Source of the DNA: Hyaloperonospora brassicae
Taxonomy: Eukaryota > Oomycota > Peronosporomycetes > Peronosporales > Peronosporaceae
Reading direction: 5' to 3'
Length of the DNA: 64,000 nt
Assembly (NCBI GenBank): GCA_947650285.1
Contig: CANTFL010001342.1
Location: forward strand, 434,001-498,000
Shown: one piece after another, positions 1-11,535 of the stretch
Numbering within the stretch: position 1 is the stretch's first letter
Layout of the letters: every line of letters begins with the position of its first letter
Translations under genes and position numbers: made by a program
Notes under the pieces: model-generated
Database searches by the model: none
Told to the model about the DNA's origin: nothing
The model's input: the letters and a program-made list of their open reading frames with translations, nothing else

Positions 1-2140
1 GCGTAAGCGCGACGAAGATATCAAATTATACAATTAACAGACCCAGGTAGAGCAGGGAATGCTTAAAACACAGCGCAATAGAAATATACCATAATCACAT
101 GCTTAAAAATGGCATATTCCTTGATTATCTTTCTGTGCTGTACACGGCGTAATCTCTAAAATTATGCTAGAATAAGAACACACATGTAGGCCAGCTGCTT
201 GACTGCAACCGGGAAGGCGGTGCAAGAAAATATCAAATGAACGCCTTTTCCTGGTCAAACTCTGTTGTTAGGTGTCATGTATGTGGTGTGATACAGATGT
301 GTAATTATACAAAGATATAAAAAGGTTCTTTGTCGGGTAAGCGCGATAAACCATAACTTACTTCTGATTGATTTAATCACTGGCGAGGCGCTTGTCGAGC
401 GCGGCAAATTGCGTAGGTGAGCGTTTTATAACATATTCTTCATTATTTATTACTGTTATTCCATCACGACATTAAATTAAGTGGTGGGTCTAACGTCTAT
501 ACCGACGACATATACACGCGCAGCTGTTGTAGCCACTCGCGAAAGGTGTGGACTGGGCAAGAAGAAGGCACCTATCAGCAAAATCCACGTTTGTAAAGCT
601 TTAAATATCCTGGCAGCCCAGATAGATATGTTGAAGAGGGCATGCGTGAGTGCATCGGATCCGTCGGTTGTTTGCCTCCGAGCTCAAGATGACCACTTCA
701 TGTACAGGAATATCATGAGCATACCTTCACGTTCTGGCGCGTCATATGGGCGATAGCGCGGTGGGTCGCACTTTAGTGCCGATACATAAACTTTCAGATC
801 AATTTTGGATAGAGAAGCGCTATTCAAAGTGCCGAAGTACGGGAACAGATTTGTCGTGAAGAAGAGCAACTGAAAGCTGAATCAGACTTGCCAGATAGAA
901 ATAAACATCTGGGAACATGCATACACATACACGTTTATCTTCTTTCCTGCTTCATAGTCCATAAATTGTAAATTTATACATCTGAAATGTTGACAGTCGC
1001 ATTAAACGAATAAAAAGGCGCACCGACGCTTTAAGCGTGTTTATCAGTGTATTTTTTCTGTTCGATTGTTATGTCACGCTAATTCTGACCTTTAAATATA
1101 TAACTGATGCTTGACATGGTAACTATGTATCTGTCTTCTTCGCGGTAATTCTGCTGTTTGCTATGAGACAGCGCCGCGCTTATATCGCGCGTGTACAAAT
1201 CTCAGTGGTAAACGTTCAAGTCACGACCCGAAGCAGGACGAGATGACAATTAGACAATAAGGTCGAGAGGAAAAGGATCGCAATATGATGAAGAGGTGAC
1301 GTATAAATATAAGTAATCGAAGGTGGTCGGTCGCAGGGGTGCTTGGGGACATATGGTTGCACGTTTACGATAATGCAATTCTAAACGAATATTGTAGTCG
1401 TCACAAATAAATATATCCTGGTGGTGGTAGTGATGTCGGTGTCGTTTTATATATTGCGATTTGAATGCTAATAGATAAGCACAAGCGTCGTTATCTGCAG
1501 TGGATGACGTCATGCACATAAGCCTAGCGGCTTGGTACTGTAGGTCTACAAAAAATGAACTGCATTGTTTATACACTTCTTTGTGCAATGTATTTGCCAT
1601 AAAGTCGCTTAACCTGTTTTATTAAGGAAGCGTGATACACTCAACGTAGATATCAGGTAATTGCTGACAAATGGACTGGCTTATAAACAACAGTTATTAT
1701 GCAATCTTAAGTGATTAATGAAGACAAAAGGCTGATTTGGCCCTTTCTGAATCGCCGGAAACGCTATCGATATGAATTTCTGCAATACTTGGACAAATAC
1801 CTTAAAAATGTCGATATCAATCGAAGATGACCCCAGGCATGTGCGTATTCGGTCGTATAGTATGAATCGATGATGTATTTTACTTTTTCCCCGTTTGGCG
1901 CCTTTCGATTATTTTTTCAAGTTTGTATCTCTCTCTTATTTTTATTCGTAAGGTACATTTCTTATATCTTCACATCCTGTGGTGCTTGTCAACCTTTTTA
2001 AAAATCGAGGAAGCTTTTTATACTTTTTACTTTTTATGATAATTAAGAGCAAGTTGCGTCGATATAACGAAAAAAAAGTTTGCTTGATGATGAAACAGTA
2101 TCTGCCAATTATACGCATGGTCCGGATTGACTCAAAATAA
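1..2140. other. Intergenic, no gene supported
   Basis: This stretch has only short open frames (116 codons or fewer) with no recognisable domain, no convincing splice structure and no repeat relation to the rest of the window that I could see. It ends where the LTR of element A begins at 2141. Confidence 0.5.
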
Positions 2141-3309
2141 TGTAGCAAAGCGGTCACAAGGAAATCTCCTTGGGACTAGGATCGGCGATCCAAAGGGTCA
2201 CACGCTCCAGTTAAGCCAAGAATGCTATGATTGGTGGATACAAGCTGGGATGGGTGGCTGGCAATAGCGTACCCAAACCCCAAGTGGACAGGATCGCCCA
2301 GCCTGGGATGAGGCTATGGGGTAGTCACGCCCATTTTGATTACTCAATCCGTCGTGAGACATGGCAATACAAGACCCTCGATCTCACTGGAAGACCGCGA
2401 TCCTAACCCAGGATCGCATGTCCGATCTCCAGCTGCGATCTGCTAAAGGAATCACGATCCGCTAAGTGGGATCCCGATCCGCTAACAGGATCCCTATCCG
2501 CTAGTAGGATCCCTATCCGCTAGTAGGATCACGATCCGCTCATAGGATCCCGATCCGCTAACGGAATCACGATCCGCTAAGTAGGATCCCGATCCGCTCA
2601 TAGGATCCCGATCCGCAAGTAGGATCACGAGGATATCTTGGGTGGGCCACAAGAAGACACAACGGTGGATATACTGGATGTGGACCACATAAATGCGAGG
2701 GGGCGATCTTCCTGGAAAGGCGACGCGTGACATCTGGTTAAGATATACGGATAGGCATAGGGGTAGGGGTTAGGTGGGTTGGTTAACATTAAACAGAGTT
2801 CAAATTACTTCACAAGGCATACGTTATCTCTTCCGGGTAGGATCTTTGGCCCCGTCGAATAAAGAGTCGCGCTACACGTCTACGCGAGTGTCACACCTGG
2901 ATTGTTTTGGCCAGGTGTTTTCAAGAACTCTCAAGCAACATCAACTGCGATCGGACGCAACAAGACACGTAAATGCAAGGCGCAAGATTCGCGAGAAGGC
3001 TCGCGGATCAAGCTACCACATAGTGGACAAGGCGATCTCGTTGAGATCAGGGTAACTTATATCAGTACCCACGAGTACCCCGTGATCGCGTGAAGATTTC
3101 CGCACGATCACAACCCCATCTCCAACACGGTCAAGTTTTCCTTCGACACGAATCCACCTGCAAGAGTGCAACCCGCCCTACTGACGGGTACACAAGGTGA
3201 GGAAGGCAACACACACGGAATCGGAGTACCCCCTCCGTTAGTCGGTCGTCCGGTCGCCAGTGGAGAGCTAAGATCGACTCATTAATTGAGCGATCGCTAC
3301 TCCACGACA
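2141..3309 (+). repeat. 5' LTR of element A
   Basis: This 1169-bp LTR matches 13988-15041 nearly base for base, with roughly 20 substitutions by eye over about 1030 alignable bases (about 2 percent). It is 115 bp longer because an internal tandem array has about ten units here against four in the 3' LTR. It starts TG and ends CA-like, next to a TGG primer-site start. Confidence 0.9.
2440..2640 (+). repeat. Tandem array of 19-20 bp GATCCGCT units in the 5' LTR
   Basis: About ten units, each GATCCGCT followed by a variable 3-4 bases and GGATCCC or GAATCAC, sit head to tail. The 3' LTR (14280-14375) has about four. The difference of six units accounts for the length difference between the two LTRs. 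Confidence 0.85.
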
Positions 3310-3310
3310 A

Positions 3311-3327
3311 TGGTGCGCGTGCCCGGA
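3311..3327 (+). other. Putative primer binding site of element A
   Basis: TGGTGCGCGTGCCCGG begins two bases after the 5' LTR end. Gypsy primer sites start TGG, complementary to the CCA end of a tRNA. I cannot assign the tRNA by eye. Confidence 0.55.
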
Positions 3328-3546
3328 TCTTCTGGTAATATGGGATTTCACCGTGAGTCCCGAAGGGATGAAGTGAAAGTCAAAACTGAACATGGAATGG
3401 AAGCGTTAGATGCAAAGGGATCGCCTCCGACGCGTGAATTTAAATGATCCCCGGATTAATAGAGTTTTGGGAGGGGCTCTGATGACAAGAAAATTAAAAA
3501 GAAAGATCGATCAATCGATCTGGGAGATAAACCTCGCCCCCCTCCC

Positions 3547-5667
3547 ATGGTCCCTTTGGGGACCACCGCGGATCGTGCTGCAATCCACGATCCTCTGTGT
3601 GAAAACCCTTCAGCGAAAACTGAACAAAAACTGCACAAGACCACTCAGGCAATGTCAAAGAAGACGACGTTAAGGACAGATCGAGTGCAGAAAAAAGAGC
3701 CCAGATCGGATCGACACGATCACGGCGTGAAAGAGGTCGTGAAACCAATCAAGTTCGTAGACGATGCTTTGGATATGTAGCTGGAAGGCTGGCAGTTGGA
3801 TCAATTGGCGCAGGGATTCCATTGGAAGGCGCTCAAGAATCTGCTATCGAGTGACCCCGTGCTACGGACACTGAATTATAAGCTAATCGGAGGGATACAA
3901 GGCCCGATATCCCGGACGAAGGTGGCGAATAACGCAGTAGAAGGGATCAGCGCGATCATCCAGCTGTTGCAAGATGCTGGATACGTCGCTAGGGCCTTCG
4001 ATGCGATTGAACTGCTGGGATGCGATTAGGATCAGTTGATCCATGCGTGTCGGTCGCTGTATGACAAGCTAATTCCCTTGACGGGGAAGTGCGAATCCGC
4101 GGATCAAGCGGTTGCTACGATCGCCGATGTCCCGAGGGGGTATCATACCGTATCGTCACAATATGCCTCGGCGGAATCAGAGATGTAGTCAGATGATTCG
4201 GTCGGCATCCAGCGAATGTCTCTAGGCCCAAGTGGTGCAACACATCTATGCAATCGAGTCAAGTTGGTGAAGCTGATCTCGCAATCGAAGGCCACAGGTG
4301 CTCAAGAGCAGATGACAACTACTACGCAAGGACTCCTGCAGACATAACTCGATGAGGCCATGGAACGTTTTCGCCAAGATCAATGGGAATGAGCGTATCA
4401 AGCGATCTATCCTAGCCAAAGGATCAAGTATTCTAGATCCCATGAAAGATATACCTCCTATGTGGAGATGGAATTAGTGCAGTCGCGCAGCAGTCAGCCG
4501 AAGTTTTTCGACCCCGACGACATCGATCCCGATATTTCGGGACAAGAAGATCGTAGACACGCTATGGTAGCTACGACCAAGACGTTGCAAGAAGGTGGTA
4601 GCACACCTCAACGCATTCTAGTGTCGGCGATGACAGAGCTGAAAGAATTCAGTGGCAAGGATAGAGATGAAGATCGGGCCAGAAGCTGGATCAGCAAGGT
4701 CAAATCGGCTTTCTTGTGCGATCAAGCGCTCGATGAGGAGAAGTGTTTGGTGTTTGGAGATCTGCTGACAGGACCCGCTCGAAACTGTTATAACCAACTA
4801 GGTAGATCCACTCGAAAGAAGTGGAAAATATTGCTGGATGAGTTTATGGTACAGTATGGAGGGCAAGGTGTGTCTCTGGCCAGACAATACTATCTCGCAC
4901 GGAAACAATCGGATGAAAATCCAAAGGAGTACCTACACCGCTTAATTGTCGCGGCTAAGCACACCAAGATCGCGGTCAGAGACGAGAGGATGGCCACATT
5001 GGACACACGTCGTGGACATGTGGAACATTTCATTTCTACGTTGGACGATCGCGATCTGGCCAAGCAGCTGACCCTACTACAATTGGCCGATGTCAATGAG
5101 TTGTAGGAGACCTTACGTGCATGCCAAAAGATGGAGAGTCGTCAGTTGAAGACGTCGACAGGATCGAACAAGTTCCACCAGCGAGCGAATTCCTCCTCGA
5201 ATTCTACGTCATTCAAAACTGCTCGGGCAGTGAGGGCAATCCGTGAGCGGATCGAAAGTAGCGAATCGGAATCGGACTCGATTGGATCGGATGAAGACAA
5301 AGATCGCCGCCGAGTTTGTGTGACCACTACATCTGGTCCAGAGAGATCGGATCAAGATCATCGTACCTGGCAGAAGAATACTGGTGAAGAAGGTGTACGT
5401 GATCGAGGTGGAAAACCGAAGGCATGCACCCACTGCGGATCGACGCGACATGATGATCGTGGATGCTGGCAGAGACTAACGTGCCAGAAGTGCGGTCGCA
5501 AAGGGCATCCATCAGACAAGTACTTCTACGTGTGTGCAGCATGTGGAGAGGTACATGAGAATGGCAAATGCCCTATGGAAGAGTTCTTTAGCTTAATCCG
5601 CAAGTGGTATGTGCCTACTAAGCATGCGGGTATGTTTCATCCGAAGGTCGAGGAAATGTTAAACTAG
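3547..5667 (+). pseudogene. Element A gag, interrupted
   Basis: Gag forms the virus-like particle and binds the RNA template. One reading frame can be followed from 3547 to 5667, about 700 codons, broken by in-frame stops at 3778 (TAG), 4027 (TAG), 4186 (TAG), 4345 (TAA), 4390 (TGA) and 5104 (TAG), before the final TAG at 5665. The retrotransposon gag core lies around 4640-5100 (FSGKDRDEDRARSWISKVKS and following). Zinc knuckles lie at about 5420-5580: the first is a perfect C-X2-C-X4-H-X4-C, the second has Tyr where the last Cys belongs, and a third, CX2CX3HX4C-like, follows. The protease region follows in a different frame. The number of stops makes this a dead copy. Confidence 0.85.
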
Positions 5668-5834
5668 GACGCTCTCCAGGTTGCAATCTGGCACGATCCG
5701 AGAGTTCTGGGCTATGCATGTATGCATTTGTTGAGAAGAAGTCGGATGACCAAGGAGTTAAGGATCGGCGCGATCCGATCTCTAATATATGTGATCGTTC
5801 AAAACGGACCTCTTCAATATCAAGTGTGAAGTGA

Positions 5835-7211
5835 GTGGACTATAATGCCCGATCCCTGGTGGAGATGGAGCTCGATCTCACCTTAGATGAGTCGAGGGGA
5901 TACTGGAAGTATCATACTCCGGGAAAATGGTTTAAACAAGCGAAAGCAGTGGGCAAGATCAACAATGAGAAGGTCACTTTTCTGTTTGACTCTGGTGCGG
6001 ACATCTCGATCATCGACACTACCTTTACTCGTAAGGTAGGGTGTGTGATTGATGAGAACCAAACACAAGAATGTGTTGGGATCGGAGAGAGAACTTATAT
6101 GACGGTAGGACGGACCAAGATCAAGATCACACTAAACGGATCACTAGTGTATTATTTTGATGTCTGGGTTGGGGATCAAGTCGGTCAAGAAGCTATACTA
6201 GGCATGGACTTCATGGTTCCTGCAGGTATTCGTTTGGAGTTGGCCGACGGAACCCTTTGCCTGCCCGATGAAGTCCGAATCTGTCTGGCTGGACGAAGAC
6301 CACCGTACCGATCGAATATATCGGCGGCCAACATTAACGATCAACATTTAGCCATTGCGGCCGGCAGATCGACGGAAGTCAGGATCAGCGTCAACCCTCC
6401 TAGATCTAAGCTTTGGGTGCGACGGGATGTGGCGTGGATTCCTACCGTGACGAATGGTCCCGGAATGATTAAGTTCTTGCAGCTTACAAATGTAAGCGAT
6501 CGTGACTTGATCTTAAACTGCGGGGCCCCTTTAGCGTTGTGGATGACAGAAGGCATGATCCCGCGATCTAAACGATACGTATCTGTAGGATCACGGCGGT
6601 ACATGGAATGGCATACATTGGATTTTGAAGCCACTACAGATCGAGAAGAAGAAAAAGCCGAAGCCTACACGGGCCCGTTAGTTGAGCATCCTACGTATGA
6701 GAAACCTAATCAAATTTTGATATGGTCAAAACGAAAATCAGACGACATCAAGGATTCTGTAGATATCGCCTCACTATCAGACTCTAATGGTGACTCTAAC
6801 GAGGAGTTGCAGGACGAATGTACGAGTGGATATAATAATGAAGACAAGGATGATAGATCGACAATGAGATCGTGTGCGGTCAACGCAGTGCGGAAGACGC
6901 CAGAACATTCGGTTGAAGAGGACATGGTTGCAGAAGAGACTATGACACCGAAGGACAACCATGAGATAACTGATCCGCTACAAGGACAGTCCAACTGTCA
7001 CCCAGACGGGATCAAGGTTGAAGATCGGGAGGTGCTTAGCCAGTCTACACGATTGGATGACGACGTGAAAGTTGTTACGATCGACGGCGAAGTAATGGAA
7101 AATGATGTACCGGATGAATTAACATACTATCACGAGGGAGGTGAACTGTTCGCGGAAGACGTGAAACAACACATGGCTGTGCTGCCGGAGGTAACCATAT
7201 CCACGACCTAG
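5835..7211 (+). pseudogene. Element A aspartic protease region of pol
   Basis: A 458-codon open stretch carries the retropepsin active site LFDSGADISIID at residues 50-61, then the typical AILGMDFMVPAGIRLELADG about 100 residues later. The protease releases the mature Gag and Pol proteins. After residue 170 the sequence is acidic and low in complexity, a linker before RT. The stretch stops at TAG 7209; the frame resumes as a short ORF to 7445 and then shifts into the RT frame. The protease domain itself looks intact, but it has no functional connection to RT in this copy. Confidence 0.85.
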
Positions 7212-7453
7212 ATAACAATAGACGATGTCCAAGTTGGCAATCATGGAATACCCTTGACAGAGGATCAAGAGGATTTGCAACGACTGATACGTAGGAGCCG
7301 TCACCTGTTGATCGGGAAAGGAAATGCATTACCCCCTGCAGCACGCGGGGCCGTTTGTGATATTAATGTGGGAGGAACGAGGCCGATCGCTCAGCGTGTA
7401 CGACCTGATGCGCCAATGTTTCGTGAGAAGTTGGCCGATCTGTAAAAGGCCTG

Positions 7454-8880
7454 TTGTCAGCCAAGATTCTCCGACCTTCGACATCGCCGTGGGAATTACT
7501 AATAGTCGTGATTATTAAGAAAAATGGAGAAGATGTCCGACTGTGTATCGACTATCGACGGGTTAATCAGCTAACACAGCTGATGGTGTACCCTATGCCA
7601 CTTATCAGTGAATTGTTGCAGGACATGGACAAATCAACTTCGTATTGTTCGCTGGACATGGCGAGTGGATTTTGGGTGGTAGAGATGACCTAACGAGCAA
7701 GATCGATCTCTGCGTTTATCACGCCGTCAGGTCTGTATGAATGGTTGCGGATGCCTTTTGGATTAAAAACGCCCCACAGATTGATCAGCGTTTGATTGAT
7801 AATGCTCTATATAGGTATCTCAAGATCGGCGCAGATAAGGACATGAATGCAACGGATCATCCTAAGTTAACTGATGTACTGAGAGAGAGCCGGAAACGGA
7901 TCAAGCGCCGTCCGTGCTGGGCAGGCAATCTTATATTGACGATATATTGATCCCAGCTACGTCATGGATATCTTTGTACGACAAGGTCGAAAAATTATTG
8001 ACATCATGCGATCGATGGAATCTGTCGATCAGTCTGACCAAGAGTTTTTGGGAACGGCGTAAAGTGGATTACTTAGGTCATCAGGTATCATTGGCTGGGT
8101 AGGAGGCCAATCCTAAAGATCTAGGATCGCTAGTCAACATTCCTTTTCCCACAACTTTGCGATCCATGCAATGATCCTGGGTAGCTTGAAATATTACAGT
8201 CGTTTTATAGAAGATTTTGCAGTATGTGCATCTGTGTTGTACGAGTTACGAGAGGCGGATTTTTTTTAGATGAACCATATGGGAGATCGTGATGCTATGG
8301 CGGGAAGTTGCGATAACACATTACAAGGAGGTGAGCATGATCCAAATGAGCTATCTTGATAGGAAAGGGCCGCCATTTTGTTCACTTTGCTGAAGGCAAA
8401 GATCGCTACAATTCCGATCCTCAAACATTTTGATCCAGATCGACTTCCAGTGATCGTGGAATATGCTAGTAAGTGGGCAATATCGGCATCTCTATTGCAA
8501 GAATATTACGGCGTATACTAGCCGGTGACATTCACGAGTCGCACACTAAAGTCGAATGAAGTTAATTATGATATGGTGGAGAAAGAATTTTTAGCCCTAC
8601 TTCGAATCTTTGAAGTGTGCTACACCATGAAAGTATCTCGAGAGATCAGAGTGCTCACTCGATATTCGACATTAGCTTGGCTAGTTCAATCTTCTGGCTT
8701 CAATGGGAGACTGGGAAGATGGGCTGCGCTGCTATCGAATTGGACACTGGAGGTCAAGAGATGTAACAAAGGAGAGAATCAAATACTAGGCGCTCTCGCA
8801 GCTAGTATAACTCCGCGAGATGAGGTAGATGATGTGCTGATTGCAATCGCTCCACAGAAGAAACCTAAACAATTGGTAAC
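7454..8880 (+). pseudogene. Element A reverse transcriptase and first RNase H, fragmented
   Basis: RT begins with IVVIIKKNGEDVRLCIDYRR and continues with YCSLDMASGFWVVEMT to a TAA at 7691. The fingers and palm resume after it (ISAFITPSGLYEWLRMPFGL); one A is missing near 7768 (GLKNAP region), shifting the frame. The catalytic box SYIDDILIPA is present at about 7924-7953, followed by WNLSISLTKSFW and YLGHQVS. Connection and RNase H parts follow in other frames (PVTFTSRTLKSNEVNYDMVE at about 8522-8580). At least four frame changes or stops occur. The Asp-Asp pair of the RT active site is kept. Confidence 0.85.
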
Positions 8881-9450
8881 TATTGCTACCTCCCACGGTA
8901 GGTACGGATGAATGCCTGTTGGTGGTCAGTTTCGACGGATCGGCACGGACTAAACGGAAGAGCGGGCATATAGTGCGATCGTGTGGAAGCTACCAGAATG
9001 GACCGTCATCTTAGCCGCTGCAAAATACGCTGCAGATATGACGGTGAACGCAGCATAATATCGTGGCATGTTGTTGTGTCTCGATCTGCTGGACAACCAA
9101 ACTAGGGGACGAGTCATTATATGTGGTGACTCGAACATAGTGATGAGGCAAATGCGGGGAGAGATGGATTGTAAAGCGCCTGGGCTTCAGTTACGGCGTC
9201 ATAAAGCAATGCAGAAACTTCGATCTTGGCCAAAACACGAGTTCTTACACATGAAGAATGAGTGGAATCAAAGCGCGGATCGACTAGCCAGTGCATCTCC
9301 GCAGCAAGAAGAAGGTGTCATTGTAAACTTAGATCAAAAATTGCACGATTTGATATCCATCAACAGGCTGCACGAGTTGCTCCTGCCGGAAAGGAAGGAT
9401 CGCGTGGTGAAAATGATAGCGATCACACGATCCGCGCAGCGAAGGCGTCA
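8880..9450 (+). pseudogene. Element A second RNase H (plant/archaeal-like)
   Basis: Downstream of the first RNase H comes a second RNase H-like stretch with ICGDSNIVMRQMRGEMDCKA at about 9118-9180 and WNQSADRLASASPQQE at about 9265-9310, the pattern of RVT_3-type RNase H. A Gypsy pol with two RNase H domains before integrase has been described for oomycetes. The upstream part around 8900-9060 has stop codons; the C-terminal half is open from 9068. It removes the RNA strand during reverse transcription; why two are kept is not known to me. Confidence 0.75.
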
Positions 9451-9539
9451 ACAACTCCGAAGTTTTACAAGAAGAAAAAGTGCAGCGGATGCGGATCGAG
9501 CGGATAAAATAAGCGCAAGAGGAAGAGAGCTGGATCGCC

Positions 9540-10390
9540 AACCTGAAGGAATATCTTGTGGGCGATCTGGCCCAATTAAACGCAGAGGATGCAAAAATAT
9601 GCGCTCGGATCGATCTAGACTACGAAGTGGACGAAAACGGATTGCTATTCTTCAGCCCCCGATCCGCTAAGGAAGCGGACGATCGTATAGAGGTGATCCG
9701 TCTGGTTGCACCGGAATTGTTGCAACAAAATTTTATGCACCATTACCACACCAGCTTGGAGGGTGGTCACCAGGGGGTCGGGAGGACTTATCAGCGGATC
9801 AGATCCAATTTTCACTGGAGAGGATTGTATCGGAGTATAAAACGTTACGTTGGCGAATGCGTGGACTGTACAACCGGGAAGGGTCTACCCGCGATCCGCG
9901 GCAGATACCCGGGAAACATACAGGCTACATGCCCATTTCAGGTGATCGCGATGGATCATATCCCATCATTGCCGCGGTCATTTAGAGAAAACACAGAACT
10001 GCTGCTGTGGATAGATCTTTTCTCAGGATATGTGATCGCGAGAGCAAGTTAGTCGAGGACCGCGCAAACGATCGCTGAAGGTGATGAAGAATGTGTGTTT
10101 CGCATATTTGGAGCCAGTGAAGCTATACGTCACGACAGGGAGCCTGGATTTATGTCCGACTTTTTTCGAGCATTCAATCGGATCGCAGGGCAAAAGCAAC
10201 GTGCGACCATGGCGTACCGACCGCAAGCTAACGGAACTGCGGAGCGTATGGTACAGACGTTGACTCAGTCAATTAAGATGTACGTCACGGACGTAGAACA
10301 GAAAGACTGGGATGAATATGCAGAAAGATTGACATTCGCTATGAATACGGCACAAGATCGATCCGTAGAGACACTCCGTTCTATTTGATC
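9540..10390 (+). pseudogene. Element A integrase, interrupted
   Basis: An N-terminal HHCC zinc site is visible (HTSLEGGHQGVGRTYQR, then ECVDC). The catalytic core has Asp in VIAMDHI, Asp in the segment after REPGFMSD, and Glu in NGTAERMVQ, the D,D-35-E set that inserts the cDNA. A TAG at 10050 splits the first open stretch (9558-10052); the second piece runs 10095-10388 in the same frame. The C-terminal part continues in another frame from 10385 (WDPRSILEATLPLG). Confidence 0.85.
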
Positions 10391-11118
10391 CATGGCTGGG
10401 ATCCAAGATCGATATTGGAAGCAACATTACCGTTGGGGATCACTAAAACACGCGATTCTGACCCTAGAAGATGGAGATATAACGTTCAGCGTCAATATCA
10501 GAGGGAAAGAGCAATGGTAAACGAACGTCTCAAGATCGCGATCCAAGATCGAGCGGATCGACACAATGACAATAATGAAGTGTGTGATATTAAGTGCGGA
10601 TCGCAAGTTTGGCTCTACTTGGACCGAGTCAAAGACGGCTATGATCGGAAGTTAGCACATATGTGGCATGGATTGTTCCAAGTGGCGGAGTTATGTGGGG
10701 AACATGCTGATCGGGTGGAGATTTCAGGAACTCCATACCGATTGTTACCGATAGTGCACGTCTCCAAGTTAAAGCCAGTGTTACAGTTTTCCGATCGACC
10801 AGGCAGTGTGCTAGTGACTAACTGTGAGGATTGTGTGGATTTCGATGAGTCATTGTTGCCGGAAGGTAGTTGGGAAACGAGTTGGCTGCTGACGAATACG
10901 AAGTGGAAAAAATCTTGGATGTACGATCAGAACATAAAACACCATTTGGTCGAGTGCATTGACAGTTTTTGGTTCAATGGAAGCAACACGACGATCCGAC
11001 CTGGATAGACGATCCGGACCTGAACTGTGTTGCGTTGTTGCAATATTTCGAGTGCAATCGTGCGAGTCAAAACCGGTTTGAAGTTATGCAGTCCTATGAG
11101 AAGAAAACCGAAGATTAA
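10385..11118 (+). pseudogene. Element A integrase C-terminus and chromodomain
   Basis: The stretch from 10385 holds the integrase tail with the conserved YRLLPIVHVSKLKPVLQF block. A frameshift near 10870 leads into a recognisable chromodomain: ADEYEVEKILDVRSEHKTPF, a TGA at 10960, then QFLVQWKQHDDPTWIDD and a C-terminal helix, ending at TAA 11116-11118. Chromodomains on Gypsy integrases bind modified histones and steer insertion to heterochromatin. From 11119 to the antisense ORF I see no plus-strand gene. Confidence 0.8.
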
Positions 11119-11535
11119 CGGGTAATCGAAGCGATGAGCGGTTGACGCATGCTAAAAGGTGGACGTGAAATGGTGGAATGTCAATTGTACAAGGAGGTTG
11201 TATGAGATGATGGATCGAGGCTATATGTAAAATGAGTGGCGATAGCGGATCGAGGGGATCCGATCGCGGTTGAAAAGCCAAATAAAAAGAGTTTATCTCA
11301 AAATGAAGAACAAGATTAAGGATCAAGAGAGATTATATTGAATTGTGGAACCATTTAAATCGAATCCTAGCGATCAAGCAGGAAAGTACTTACCTGGCAA
11401 TTGTGCGATCGACGATCCGAGGTGGTCGGCGATAGAGGATCGATATTGGGAGCGCCAAATTTCAGTGGTGTCTAGCAACGGGAGAGCAGAGATCATATTG
11501 GGGATGCCCTTCGGTTTGCATCCCAGGCCAGGATA

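Noticed and set aside
3547..5667. In-frame stops in element A gag as evidence of C-to-T (RIP-like) mutation
   Set aside because: Every stop codon is one transition away from a Gln, Arg or Trp codon by definition, so without an intact reference the direction of change cannot be read.
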